From CAIWHR01 sp963734575 (GTDB taxonomy: Bacteria; Pseudomonadota; Gammaproteobacteria; Burkholderiales; Casimicrobiaceae): a DNA stretch of 64,000 nt. The notes under the pieces were generated by a model. It saw only the letters and a list, made by a program, of their open reading frames with translations. It was not told where the DNA came from and made no database searches. Each line of letters starts with the position of its first letter. Positions within the stretch are counted from its first letter, which is position 1. Positions 26,294 through 37,946 of this stretch are shown in pieces. Where the stretch lies: assembly GCA_963734575.1 (NCBI GenBank), contig CAVTHT010000006.1, forward strand, positions 186,001 to 250,000, read 5' to 3'. The position numbers and the translations under genes were made by a program.

Positions 26294-27806
26294 ATGGAGA
26301 CCGCCGTGGCGGAGCCCCTCGTCATTGCCAGGAATCCACAAGACCGAGATTGTGCTGCTCCCGGCGCTTTCCAACCGTCATGGCCTCATCACCGGGGCCA
26401 CGGGTACGGGAAAGACGGTCACCCTGCAGGTCATGGCCGAGCGCTTCAGCGCGATCGGCGTGCCCGTGTTCATGGCCGACGTGAAGGGCGACCTCGCCGG
26501 AATCAGTCAGGCAGGCGTAGCCTCGCCGAAGCTCGTCGAGCGCCTGAAGCAGATCGGCGCCGAAACGCCTGCCTTCGCCGGCAGCCCGACGGTGTTCTGG
26601 GACGTTTTCGGCGAGCAGGGGCATCCGGTGCGCGCCACGATCTCCGACCTCGGGCCGCTGCTCTTCGCGCGAATCCTGAACCTCAACGAGGTGCAGGAAG
26701 GCGTGCTTGCGCTGGTCTTCAAGGTGGCGGACGACAACGGCCTCCTGCTGCTGGACCTCAAGGACCTGCGGGCGGCGCTGCAGTACGTCGGCGACAACGC
26801 GGCCCAGTTCACGACGAACTACGGCAACGTCTCGGCGGCCAGCATCGGCGCCATCCAGCGTGGGCTGCTTTCGCTCGAGCAGCAGGGCGCCGAGCGCTTC
26901 ATCGGCGAGCCGATGCTGAACATCGACGATCTTCTCCAGACGGTCGACGGCAAGGGCGTGGTGAACGTACTTGCTGCCGATCGGCTGCTGACCGCGCCGA
27001 AGGTCTATTCGACGCTGCTGCTGTGGCTGCTCTCGGAGCTCTACGAGCGCCTGCCCGAGGTAGGCGACCGCGACAAGCCCAAGCTCGTGTTCTTCTTCGA
27101 CGAGGCGCACCTGCTGTTCACGGACGCGCCGCGGTCGCTGCTCGACAAGATCGAGCAGGTGATACGCCTCATCCGGTCCAAGGGGGTGGGCGTGTTTTTC
27201 ATCACCCAGAATCCGCTCGACGTGCCGGAGACGGTGCTGGGGCAGCTCGGCAACCGGGTGCAGCACGCACTGCGCGCCTATACGCCGCGGGATCAGAAGG
27301 CCGTGAAGGCCGCGGCGGAAACGATGCGCGCGAATGCAGCCTTCTCGACGGAAGCCGCGATCACCGAGCTCGGCGTCGGCGAGGCGCTGCTTTCGTTCCT
27401 CGACGAGAAAGGCCGCCCGGGTGTCGTCGAGCGTGCCTTCGTGCTGCCGCCCGCGAGCCGCATCGGGCCGATCACGCCCGACGAGCGCAAGGCCGTGATG
27501 GCGACGTCGCCCGTTGCCGGCGTCTACGACCAGGCCGTCGATCGCGAATCCGCCTACGAGCGCTTGAAGAATCGCGCCGTCCAGTCCACGGCCCCGGCCG
27601 GGAAGGCTGGCGCCGGGGCACCGGACGCCGGCATGGGCGACCGGATCAGGGATTCGCTCGGAGGTCTTCTCACGGGCAGCGGCCGCAAGGACAGCCTCGT
27701 GGAGGCCATCGCCAAGAGTGCCGCGCGCACCGTCGGCTCGACCGTCGGGCGCGAGATCGTCCGCGGCGTGCTCGGCTCGCTGCTCGGCCGGAGCAGTCGC
27801 CGGTGA
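26294..27806 (+). CDS. HerA-like ATPase, DUF853 family (one frameshift near the start)
   Basis: From about residue 15 onward the protein is a complete DUF853 P-loop ATPase of about 500 residues. It has Walker A GATGTGKTVT, a MADVKGDLAGIS segment, Walker B VFFFDEAHLLF, and a sensor-like FFITQNPLDVPETVLGQLGNRVQHALRAYTP. The family is related to HerA/FtsK-type DNA-pumping ATPases; cellular role unknown. The expected N-terminus (AEPLVIARN) is read from the ATG at 26294 or GTG at 26306, but joins the body (TEIVLLPALSNRHG) only after a frame change near 26335-26345. Without correction a start further upstream would be called wrongly. The C-terminal tail is glycine/serine rich. Confidence 0.85.
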
Positions 27807-27818
27807 TGGAGCCGCCGG

Positions 27819-28328
27819 GTGGCGCACGCCGACGCGCCGCTGCGCGCATCTGCGTCGGCCCGGCGTCTGCCGCGGCTGTTCATCGGAGCAGGCTTGGCCG
27901 CGCTGGTGGTCGCCGGCTGCACGACCACGCCGCCTTCGCGACCGCCCGAGCCGATCCCGCTCACGCCGCCCAAGGACGTGCCGAGCGCTCCGGTGGTGCG
28001 CGAACCCATCGCACCGGCACCGCAGGCGAGCGTGCCGACGGCGCCGCTGCCTTCCGCGGCCCAGCCGGACGCGATGCTGCCAGCCAATACGCTCTACCGC
28101 TGTGTAACCGAGGCCGGAGGGCAGCGGCAGCAGACCGCGATCGAGTTCGTCCCCAAGGTGCTCGAGCTCTGCCGCAAGCATCCCGAGATGGGACCCTGCC
28201 AGTACGAGCGCGAGGTGTGCCGCCGCGCAGGGGGCCGTGTGTTCACGGCGAACGGCGCGGAGATCACCCGCCACACCGAGGCGGAGTACGACAAGCGCGT
28301 GATGCGCGTGCGGTTCCGCGGGGATTAG
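27819..28328 (+). CDS. probable lipoprotein, unknown
   Basis: The 169-residue protein starts with GTG and has a lipoprotein signal peptide with lipobox LVVAGC (C34 as the lipidated cysteine). A proline-rich stretch (about 36-85) follows, then a small domain with four cysteines (YRCVTEAGGQRQQTAIEFV, LCRKHPEMGPCQYEREVCRRAGG). I do not recognise a named family. It should sit on the periplasmic face of a membrane. It lies 12 bases after the ATPase and 4 bases before the glycosyltransferase, suggesting one transcript. Confidence 0.65.
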   Translation: MAHADAPLRASASARRLPRLFIGAGLAALVVAGCTTTPPSRPPEPIPLTPPKDVPSAPVVREPIAPAPQASVPTAPLPSAAQPDAMLPANTLYRCVTEAGGQRQQTAIEFVPKVLELCRKHPEMGPCQYEREVCRRAGGRVFTANGAEITRHTEAEYDKRVMRVRFRGD

Positions 28329-28332
28329 CGCG

Positions 28333-29492
28333 GTGCCGCGCCGGCTCCTCATCGAGGGTTGGCGCGGCATTCACCATTCGTACGCGCTGGTCGCGCAGGC
28401 GCACTGCCTCTGCCTGCTGGGCCGTCGGGACGTCGAGCTGCGGTTCCGGGACCTGCCCTATCACTCACCGGCATGGCGCACGGCAAGCGGCCTCTTCGAC
28501 GCCGACGACGAGCGCGCGATCGCCGGCATTCCCGCGCCCGAGGCCTCCTTCGCCCCGGATGCGACGCTCAGCCTGCAGGCGCAGCGCCAGGACTTCACCG
28601 CGCCGCTGCACGGGTTGAAGTTCGTGTTTGGAACACCGGAGCATCGCGTGCTGCTCGCCGAAAACGTCGCTCCGTTTCGCTCGGCGGCGGACGTGGCCGC
28701 GCAAGTGCATGTGGTAACTCCGTCGCGGTGGACTGCGCTGGCTTACGAGCGCTTCGGTTTCGAACCGCAGCGCGTGCATGTCGTGCCGCACGGGATCGAT
28801 CCGATCATCGTGCATCCCGACGAGGCGAGTCGCGCGGCGATTCGCAAGGCGCTCGGCCTGCAGGACGCGTTCGTGTTCCTCTCCGTCGGGGCCATGACGC
28901 CCAACAAGGGCATCGATCTCCTGCTGGGCGCGTTTGCCGAAGTGGCGCAGCGAGAGCCGGACGCGCGTCTGCTGCTCAAGGGTGCCGACGATCTCTACCC
29001 GTCACAGGACCACGTGCGAACATCGCTCAATCGGCTGCCGGCGCGCACGTCGCGAGATCGTCGCCACGAGGCTGCTCTACCAGGGCAATACACTGTCGGC
29101 GTCGGCAGATGGCGGCGTTGCTGCGCGCAGCCGACGCCTATGTCGCGCCTTATCTCGCCGAAGGCTTCAACATGCCGGTGCTCGAGGCTGCTGCGTCGGG
29201 TGTCTCGGTCATCTGCACGGCCGGCGGGCCAACCGACGAGTTCACGGACGAGTCATTCGCGACGCGCGTGCAGAGTCGGGTCGTGACGACGCGCCTCAGT
29301 CCAGTGCAGCACGGCGACTACCTGTGGCCGGACCTGGCCCATCTCGTGAGTGCGATGCGAGACGCTGCAGTGGACCCGCAGCTCACCCATGCCCGTGGCG
29401 CAGCCGGTGCGCGGTACGTGCGGGAACGTTTCACGTGGGATCAGATGACCGAGGTCCTGCTGCAGGCGTTGTTCGATCGTCGCCGCGGTTGA
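28333..29492 (+). pseudogene. glycosyltransferase, GT4-like, with two frameshifts
   Basis: From a GTG at 28333 the first 240 residues read as a GT-B glycosyltransferase: N-terminal Rossmann part (HSYALVAQAHCLCLLG), VTPSRWTALAYERFGFEPQRVHVVPHGIDP, then SVGAMTPNKGIDLLLGAFAEV. Near 29045 the frame changes (REIVATRLLYQGNTLS in the next frame), and near 29100 it changes again to QMAALLRAADAYVAPYLAEGFNMPVLEAAASGV, which holds the conserved donor-binding EGFNMPVLEAxASG motif, ending at 29492. All family landmarks are present in order without internal stops, so a functional gene of about 385 residues disrupted only by assembly indels is plausible. Donor and acceptor sugars are unknown. Confidence 0.8.
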
Positions 29493-29527
29493 CCGAACAT
29501 CGCGCGCATTCGAGCGTTGCCAAAGCA

Positions 29528-29609
29528 AAGGCCCAACCTGCGAGGGGTGGGGCCTTCGCTAGCCTGCAAAAGCAAAACGCCCAACCTTGGATGGTTGGGC
29601 GTTTTGCTT
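29528..29609 (-). terminator. tandem terminators of the rRNA operon
   Basis: A long hairpin AAGCAAAACGCCCAACC / GGTTGGGCGTTTTGCTT spans 29570-29609, just after the 5S gene. A second, imperfect hairpin (AAGGCCCAACC / GGTGGGGCCTT, 29528-29556) follows on the minus strand. Together they should stop rrn transcription; the first could also stop plus-strand transcripts from the glycosyltransferase. Confidence 0.8.
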
Positions 29610-29615
29610 ATGGGT

Positions 29616-29729
29616 GCCTGACGATGACCTACTTTCGCATGGGTAATCCACACTATCATCGGCGCGCCGCCGTTTCACGGTCCTGTTCGGGATGGGAAGG
29701 GGTGGTGCCAGCGGGCTATGGTCGTCAGA
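29616..29729 (-). rRNA. rrf: 5S ribosomal RNA
   Basis: On the minus strand this reads CTGACGACCATAGC, then CCCATCCCGAACAGGACCGT and GGTAGTGT-like and TACCCATGCGAAAGTAGGTC segments typical of 5S rRNA; the ends pair (CTGACGA with TCGTCAG). About 114 bases; exact ends are estimated. Confidence 0.95.
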
Positions 29730-30191
29730 CGTTGATCGGGTCGGGGGGCGGCTGGAGCGCGTTTCGCGCTTACAGCGGCGCCGACGAGGGAAGAAGTAAA
29801 GCGGGTTTGATTGTGTTCGCAAACACCGCAACGCTACGCGAGTGCGTAGGGTTATGGGGTCAAGCCGCACGGGCAATTAGTATCGGTTAGCTTAAGGCAT
29901 TACTGCCCTTCCACACCCGACCTATCAACGTGGTGGTCTGCCACGACCCTTCAGGGGGATCTAGTCCCCGGGAGATCTCATCTTCAGGCACGTTTCCCGC
30001 TTAGATGCTTTCAGCGGTTATCGCTTCCGCACATAGCTACCCGGCAATGCGACTGGCGTCACAACCGGTACACCAGCGGTGCGTCCACTCCGGTCCTCTC
30101 GTACTAGGAGCAGCCCCCGTCAAATCTCCAGCGCCCACGGCAGATAGGGACCAAACTGTCTCACGACGTTTTGAACCCAGCTCACGTACCA

Positions 30192-30224
<33 letters not shown>

Positions 30225-30229
30225 GGCTA

Positions 30230-30269
<40 letters not shown>

Positions 30270-30298
30270 ACCGCCGTCGATATGAACTCTTGGGCGGT

Positions 30299-30372
<74 letters not shown>

Positions 30373-30475
30373 TGTCCTGCTTTCGCACCTGCTCGCCTTG
30401 TCAGGCTCGCAGTCAAGCCTCCTTGTGCCATTGCACTATCAGTACGATGTCCGACCGTACCTAGGAGACCTTCGA

Positions 30476-30521
<46 letters not shown>

Positions 30522-30780
30522 TACCATGCACGGTCCCCGATCCCGATAAGGGACCTAGGTTAGAACCGCAATGACACCAGGCTGGTATTTCAAGGTTGGC
30601 TCCATGAGAGCTAGCGCCCCCACTTCATCGCCTCCCAGCTATCCTACACAGGTCCCATCACAGTCCAATGCAAAGCTACAGTAAAGGTGCACGGGGTCTT
30701 TCCGTCTTGCCGCGGGGAGATTGCATCTTCACAAACACTTCAACTTCGCTGAGTCTCGGGTGGAGACAGTGTGGCCATCG

Positions 30781-30874
<94 letters not shown>

Positions 30875-30898
30875 CAAGAGCTTGCACCCCATCACTTA

Positions 30899-30933
<35 letters not shown>

Positions 30934-31570
30934 GTCCACTTTCGTGTTAGCAGAGTGCTGTGTTTTTGTTAAACAGTCGCAGCCACCATTTCACTGCGGC
31001 CCCTCTCGGCTCCGGATGTACTCCTTCACCTACCAGGGGCGCACCTTATCCCGAAGTTACGGTGCTAATTTGCCGAGTTCCTTCACCCGAGTTCTCTCAA
31101 GCGCCTCAGAATATTCATCCTGCCCACCTGTGTCGGTTTGCGGTACGGTCAACTTGGAACTGAAGCTTAGAGGCTTTTCCTGGAAGCAGGGTATCACTCA
31201 CTTCAGGCTGGCAAGCCAGCCCTCGTCGTCACGCCTCAGCTAAGACCAGCGGATTTGCCTGCCGGCCACGCCTACACGCTTAAACCGGGACGTCCAACAC
31301 CCGGCCGAGATAACCTTCTCCGTCCCCCCATCGCATTCCAAGTCGGTGCTGGAATATTAACCAGCTTCCCATCGACTACGACTCTCGTCCTCATCTTAGG
31401 GGCCGACTCACCCTGCGCCGATGAACGTGGCGCAGGAAACCTTGGGCTTTCGGCGAGCGGGCCTTTCACCCGCTTTATCGCTACTCATGTCAGCATTCGC
31501 ACTTCCGATACCTCCAGCAGAGTTCTCACTCCACCTTCACAGGCCTACGGAACGCTCTCCTACCATTTCA

Positions 31571-31769
31571 GACGCTCCTTTTAACGCGCTCGTCGCGAGC
31601 TTCGTCTTGCACTCTTTCGCAGCACCCGCCTCGACTTTGTAAGACGCTTTGGCGCAACGCCAAACGTCGGCAGCGACCACGGCATCGCGCCGTCATCGCC
31701 CTCATCATCGCTTCGGGTTTGCCGCCGGCGTCGCGCCAGCGTTATGGAGTGCGCGCTAAAAGGAGCGCC
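31571..31769 (-). other. 23S intervening sequence in helix 45
   Basis: The 199-base insert is bounded by GACGCTCCTTTTAACGCGC (31571-31589) and its near-perfect inverse (31751-31769; 17 of 19 positions pair). In E. coli the equivalent place, just before GGTAGGGGAGCGTTC, is a short helix. The insert is GC-rich with further internal inverted repeats and no open reading frame of note. Confidence 0.85.
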
Positions 31770-31853
31770 TGAAATCCGCAGCTTCGGTGCACAGTTTGAG
31801 CCCCGTTACATCTTCCGCGCAGGACGACTCGACCAGTGAGCTATTACGCTTTC

Positions 31854-31885
<32 letters not shown>

Positions 31886-31932
31886 TGGCTGTCTGAGCCT
31901 TCCCACCTCGTTTCCCACTTAACTGTGTCTTG

Positions 31933-31965
<33 letters not shown>

Positions 31966-32388
31966 CTTGACCTCGGACGTTAGCACCCGAAGTCTGTCTC
32001 CCGTGCTCATACTCTGCGGTATTCGGAGTTTGCAATGGCGTGGCAAGCCACAATGGCCCCCACAACCATAACAGTGCTCTACCCCCGCAGGTAATACACG
32101 AGGCACTACCTAAATAGTTTTCGGAGAGAACCAGCTATTTCCGGATTTGTTTAGCCTTTCACCCCTAGCCACAGCTCATCCCCTACCTTTTCAACGGGAG
32201 TGGGTTCGGCCCTCCACGAGGTGTTACCCCCGCTTCAGCCTGGCCATGGCTAGATCATCCGGTTTCGGGTCTACGCCTACCAACTCAGTCGCCCTGTTCG
32301 GACTCGCTTTCGCTGCGCCTCCCCTATTCGGTTAAGCTCGCTGGTAAACGTAAGTCGCTGACCCATTATACAAAAGGTACGCCGTCAC

Positions 32389-32624
32389 CCTAGCTTGATT
32401 GGCCCTCCGGGCCATCAAGCTGCCGCTCTTCGCAGCGCTCCTCACGCCTGCTTTCGCAGTCGCTCGACGCGCTACTCGACCGGCACGCTCTCTTTGCCTT
32501 CGCCACCGCACAACGTCATGGATGGTGACGTTGCCAGGCAGGATCTATTTCATCTTGGAAGTCTTTTGCCGCACTCGCTTGCGCTCGTGCGTCGAAAGAA
32601 CTCCCGAAGGCCAATTAAGCTAGG
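32389..32624 (-). other. 23S intervening sequence in helix 25
   Basis: The 236-base insert is bounded by CCTAGCTTGATTGGCC (32389-32404) and GGCCAATTAAGCTAGG (32609-32624), which pair at 15 of 16 positions. In E. coli this site is a hairpin of about 20 bases between AGTGGGAGC and GTGACTGCGTACC. It is another classic location for rRNA inserts. Confidence 0.85.
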
Positions 32625-33333
32625 GCTCCGACTGTTTGTATGCATGCGGTTTCAGGATCTATTTCACTCCCCTCCCGGGGTTCTTTTCGCCTTTCCCTCA
32701 CGGTACTGGTTCACTATCGGTCGATCACGAGTATTTAGCCTTGGAGGATGGTCCCCCCATCTTCAGACAGGATTTCACGTGTCCCGCCCTACTTGTCTCG
32801 CGCCTGGTTCCACATCCCTCTCTTCAGTTACGGGGCTATCACCCACTGCGGCCGGCCTTTCCAGACCGTTCTCCTGAAAGAGATGCTAAATCGCGACGGC
32901 TCGTCCCATTTCGCTCGCCACTACTCTGGGAATCTCGGTTGATTTCTGTTCCTCCGGCTACTGAGATGTTTCAGTTCACCGGGTTCGCTCTACCTGCCCT
33001 ATGTATTCAGACAGGAGTGACCCTTGCGGGCCGGGTTTCCCCATTCGGATATCTGCGGATCAATGCTCGTTTGCCAGCTCCCCGCAGCTTTTCGCAGGCT
33101 GCCACGTCCTTCATCGCCTGTGATCGCCAAGGCATCCACCACATGCACTTAGTCGCTTGACCCCATAACGCTGCACACTGCTCGCCGCGTCACGGGTGTT
33201 TGCGCTAACCCACCGCCCCCGACTAAGGGAACAGCAGGCTCGATACAATCAAACCCAATCTCGCGTCGCCGCTCACGTGACAGCCAAAGCCGTGACGCTT
33301 GCACAACGCAAGATTCGCTTTACTTCTTCCAAA

Positions 33334-33346
33334 TTGTTAAAGAGCA
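33334..33346 (-). promoter_or_regulatory. boxA antitermination site in the 16S-23S spacer
   Basis: On the minus strand TGCTCTTTAACAA matches the rrn boxA consensus recognised by NusB/S10. It lies between tRNA-Ala and 23S, the usual place for the spacer boxA. Confidence 0.8.
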
Positions 33347-33407
33347 ACCGACACTGGCCAGAAGCCAGAAGCAAACGACCAACGCTTGCTTATGATCTCT
33401 GGGTAAA

Positions 33408-33483
33408 TGGTGGAGCTGGACGGGATCGAACCGACGACCCCCTGCTTGCAAAGCAGGTGCTCTCCCAACTGAGCTACAGCCCC
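33408..33483 (-). tRNA. tRNA-Ala (TGC)
   Basis: A complete 76-base tRNA on the minus strand: acceptor GGGGCTG, D arm AGCTCAGTTGGGAGAGC, anticodon loop CTTTGCAAG (anticodon TGC), T loop GGTTCGATCCC, and an encoded CCA end. It is in the rrn spacer. Confidence 0.97.
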
Positions 33484-33498
33484 TCGTCCTGCATTTGA

Positions 33499-33575
33499 TG
33501 GTGGGTCTGGATGGATTCGAACCATCGACCCCCGCCTTATCAAGACGGTGCTCTAACCAACTGAGCTACAGGCCC
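33499..33575 (-). tRNA. tRNA-Ile (GAT)
   Basis: A complete 77-base tRNA on the minus strand: acceptor GGGCCTG, D arm AGCTCAGTTGGTTAGAGC, anticodon loop CTTGATAAG (anticodon GAT), T loop GGTTCGAATCC, and an encoded CCA end. It lies between 16S and tRNA-Ala. Confidence 0.97.
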
Positions 33576-33667
33576 GCTTGCCAGCTCTATCTAACTTGCA
33601 AACAACCGATAGGTTGTGGGCACTACGGATCGCGGACGGCCGCCGTTGCCGGCAGCAAGATTCCGAG

Positions 33668-35195
<1,528 letters not shown>

Positions 35196-35415
35196 AGAAA
35201 AGCTCGATCTCTTACAAGTAACTCAATCGACGTTGGCCCCATCCCGCCCCAGACCTCACGGCCTGAAACAGGACAAGACATTCATCGTGTGAGCACCTTA
35301 GTTCCGTTCGATCCCCCAACCCCAAGCCTCACCACCAGCAGAGTCGCCCCCACCCGCAGTAATCCCCAGGACCAGGCACCCGAAACCCCAGCGCCCACAC
35401 CTATCGGTTGTCAGT

Positions 35416-35428
35416 TTTTTAAAGAACA
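35416..35428 (-). promoter_or_regulatory. boxA antitermination site in the rrn leader
   Basis: TGTTCTTTAAAAA on the minus strand, about 58 bases downstream of the P1 -10, matches the rrn boxA consensus. It lies ahead of 16S where NusB-S10 antitermination complexes load. Confidence 0.75.
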
Positions 35429-35485
35429 GGCCGCGCCCGGAATGCCCGCCGAAGCATCAGCGGGTGGGAACGGCGAAGGAAGGTA

Positions 35486-35514
35486 ATTATAGCCAAACCA
35501 CTGCGATCTTGCAA
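35486..35514 (-). promoter_or_regulatory. rRNA operon promoter
   Basis: TTGCAA (35509-35514) and a perfect TATAAT (35486-35491) are separated by 17 bases on the minus strand. Transcription would start near 35479, giving a leader of about 285 bases that contains boxA. The region 35519-35749 further upstream holds no gene I can recognise and probably carries UP or Fis-type activation sequences. Confidence 0.8.
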
Positions 35515-35749
35515 GCGGTTGTGTGCATCGCCGCATCGTCGTGCGTGCGTGCCAGAGTCACAATTCGCGAGCGACATTCGCAGCTGCTCGCGACGATTTC
35601 CGCGCATGCGCCGATATGGCGTCAGCAGCGGTCGATTTCAAGTCCTCGTGCCGCAGCGCAGCGCTCGGAAGGCCAGGGACTCGGCGCGACCGCGGTCGGT
35701 TCGAGCTGCCGAACGCTGCCGTCGCGCGGCGATGTCGGGCGAGCGGAAT

Positions 35750-36655
35750 TCAAGTGCGCTCGACCTGCGCGGTCGCCTTTCCGGGCTCGCGCACCGGCGC
35801 CGCTGCCGCGGGCTTCGGATACTTCCACTTACGGTGCACCCACAGCCAATCGGCCGGACTCGTGCGTATCTCCGCCTCGAGCGCACGCGCATAGGCTTCG
35901 ATGACGGCGCCCTCGCTTTCACTCTGGTAAGGCGGCTCCGACAGGAGCTCGAAGCGGACACGGTATTGGCCCTTGCCGGTGCGATGCATGGCAACGAAGA
36001 TGACCGGCGCACGCAGGATGCGCGCAATCTTTCCCGCGCCGGTATAGAACGCAGTGTCCCGATGCAGGAACACCGTCCAGTGCTTGTCTTCGTGGCGCAT
36101 CGGTGTCTGGTCCGCAACGAGCGCATACGCGTGCGCATCGCGGCGGCGGCGGATCACCTCGTGCAGAAACGTCTTCACCGGGATGGGATTGGCGCCGAAA
36201 CGGCCGCGCGCCTCACGCAGGAAGCGATCGACGGCCTTGGCGCGTTGCGGCTTGTACACGGCATCGATCGGGATGCCGAGCCCGGCCGCAGCTCCGCTCA
36301 GCAACCATTCCCAGTTGCAGAAGTGGCCGGTCAGCAGGACGATCGACTGTCCGCGCCGCACGAAGCTCAGCGGCAGCTCCGGATTCTCGAGCTTGACTCG
36401 CTCCAGCATTTCCTCGCGCCGGGCACCGAAACCGTGGATCGCCTCCGCGATCATCACGCCGAGGTTGCGATAGGATTGCCGCAACAGCGCGTCGATTTCC
36501 TGCTCCGATTTCTCCGGGAATGCGCCGCAGAGATTGGCGCGGGCAAGATCGCGACGCCAGCGCAGCACCTGGAACGCCAGAAAATAGGCAAGCCAGCCGA
36601 TTCCGTAGAGCGCGGTCAGCGGCACCCGCGTGAGTGCATGCAGCAGGAAATCCAT
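35750..36655 (-). CDS. LpxL/HtrB-type lipid A acyltransferase
   Basis: The 301-residue protein has an N-terminal membrane segment (about 12-32, ALYGIGWLAYFLAFQVLRW) and the LPLAT acyltransferase motif HFCNWE (H111, E116, H-x4-E). Further family segments are GIPIDAVYKPQRAKAVDRFL, ADQTPMRHEDKHWTVFL and the ending WLWVHRKWKYPKP. This family transfers acyl chains from ACP to Kdo2-lipid IVA on the inner face of the inner membrane. Whether it is the primary (lauroyl) or secondary acyltransferase cannot be told. The C-terminal 20 residues are a non-conserved tail. It is divergent from the phosphopantetheinyl transferase. Confidence 0.88.
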   Translation of the reverse strand: MDFLLHALTRVPLTALYGIGWLAYFLAFQVLRWRRDLARANLCGAFPEKSEQEIDALLRQSYRNLGVMIAEAIHGFGARREEMLERVKLENPELPLSFVRRGQSIVLLTGHFCNWEWLLSGAAAGLGIPIDAVYKPQRAKAVDRFLREARGRFGANPIPVKTFLHEVIRRRRDAHAYALVADQTPMRHEDKHWTVFLHRDTAFYTGAGKIARILRAPVIFVAMHRTGKGQYRVRFELLSEPPYQSESEGAVIEAYARALEAEIRTSPADWLWVHRKWKYPKPAAAAPVREPGKATAQVERT

Positions 36656-36786
36656 CGATACGGCGCGAAGGCAGAAGCCGGAAAGAGAAGTTGTGACGGA
36701 TGACGGCGCCGGAGTGTTTCGGCACGACCCAGGAGACGCATCGGCTCCGAGCAGGCTTCCTTACGCGCCGCTCGAGGGACATCGTC

Positions 36787-37431
36787 ATGCTGTGGTGCCG
36801 CCCCCTGCGCGCAACTGCCGCGGCGGTCGCGGCGATAACCCCGTGGCTCTCCGATCAGGAACGGCTGCGGGCCGCGCGCTTCGGGACCTCGGCACTACGC
36901 GAACGATACATCATGGGCCGCGCGACCCTCCGGCTCCTCCTTAGCAACGTGCTGGGTGTGCACCCGGCCGCTGTCGCCATTGCACGCGGGGCCCGCGGGC
37001 GACCGGAGCTATCGACGACGCCACGCATCGATTTCAACGTCTCCCACACCGACGAGTTCGCGGTATACGCCATCGGTCACGGACTTCCGGCGGCCGTGCG
37101 GATCGGTGTCGACGTCGAGCACGCCGCGCGCACGCTTGGCGTCGACCGGCTGTCGCGCAAGCTGCTCACCGAGGACGAGCGCGCGCGCATGCACGGCCTC
37201 GACGCGGACGCGCGACGCGGTCGGTTCCTTCGTACGTGGACGTGCAAGGAGGCGATGAGCAAGGCCACTGGCGATGGCATCGCCGCCCCGTTCGGCCGCA
37301 TCAGCGTCGAACCCGACGAGCCGCCGCGCGTGCTCGACGGGCCATCGCCGTACGATCCGGCGCGCTGGGAGTTGCACCGCGTTCCTGCACCCGACGGGTA
37401 CATCGTCACGGTTGCTCTACATCAAACGTGA
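36787..37431 (+). CDS. 4'-phosphopantetheinyl transferase, Sfp-type
   Basis: The 214-residue enzyme transfers phosphopantetheine from CoA to a carrier-protein serine. Visible motifs are RYIMGRATLRLLL, FNVSHTDEFAVYAI, the magnesium-binding GVDVEH (D109, E111) and WTCKEAMSKATGDG (K154-E155-A156). Length fits the two-domain Sfp type rather than the AcpS type. I use the ATG at 36787; the ATG at 36700 would add 29 unlike-family residues and run almost into the divergent lpxL-like start. No polyketide or nonribosomal peptide synthetase is in the window, so the carrier target is not evident. Confidence 0.85.
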   Translation: MLWCRPLRATAAAVAAITPWLSDQERLRAARFGTSALRERYIMGRATLRLLLSNVLGVHPAAVAIARGARGRPELSTTPRIDFNVSHTDEFAVYAIGHGLPAAVRIGVDVEHAARTLGVDRLSRKLLTEDERARMHGLDADARRGRFLRTWTCKEAMSKATGDGIAAPFGRISVEPDEPPRVLDGPSPYDPARWELHRVPAPDGYIVTVALHQT

Positions 37432-37575
37432 CTGGCTTTTCGCGCGGCGTGTTGCCGCAGCGGCGGCATGCCCATGCGCGCATCGCGTGATAATCGGCGT
37501 GCCCCGACACAGGCAAAAAAGCGGAGCCAGTTCGCCGGTCCGCTCCGAGCACGTCGGAACTTCAACGGAGATGAC

Positions 37576-37854
37576 ATGAAACGCATTCTGATCGCCGCCG
37601 CCGTCGGCCTCGCCCTGACCGCCGCCGGTACTGCCCAGGCGTCCGAGGAACTGGCGAAGAGCAGTGGCTGCATGACGTGCCACAACGTGACCGGCAAGAA
37701 GATGGGGCCGGGACTCAAGGATGTCGGATCGAAGTACAAGGATCCCGCGGAGCAAGCCAAGCTGGTCGACAAGCTTGCCACCGCGAAGGGTCACCCGGCG
37801 GTGAAAGCCAAGCCGGAAGACCTCCAGAAGATCGTGGCCTGGCTCGCTTCCTGA
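37576..37854 (+). CDS. small periplasmic c-type cytochrome
   Basis: The 92-residue protein has a signal peptide (cleavage after TAQA, about residue 22) and a single heme c site CMTCH (C32-C35-H36) in a class I cytochrome fold (GPGLKDVGSKYKDP, then PEDLQKIVAWLAS as the C-terminal helix). It would carry electrons in the periplasm. No methionine follows M43, so the usual distal Met ligand in the second half is missing; H73 in KGHPAV is the best alternative ligand. A ribosome binding site (ACGGAG) precedes the ATG at 37576. Confidence 0.88.
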   Translation: MKRILIAAAVGLALTAAGTAQASEELAKSSGCMTCHNVTGKKMGPGLKDVGSKYKDPAEQAKLVDKLATAKGHPAVKAKPEDLQKIVAWLAS

Positions 37855-37873
37855 GCAAGCATCACGCACGCAA

Positions 37874-37902
37874 AGAGGCCCCGCGGGGCCTCTTCTGTTT
37901 TG
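37874..37902 (+). terminator. intrinsic terminator of the cytochrome gene
   Basis: A perfect inverted repeat AGAGGCCCCG / CGGGGCCTCT (37874-37893) is followed by TCTGTTTTGTG, 20 bases after the cytochrome stop. Confidence 0.85.
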
Positions 37903-37946
37903 TGTAGGGGGTGCCGGATACGGACCGCACCTCCGCGTGGCAGCGG

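Noticed and set aside
32395..32877. Protein encoded by the 23S intervening sequence
   Set aside because: The frame crosses the insert boundary into conserved 23S and does not look like the known 23S intervening-sequence protein family.
36700..36786. Longer N-terminus of the phosphopantetheinyl transferase
   Set aside because: The extra residues are unlike the family and would run almost into the divergent acyltransferase start.
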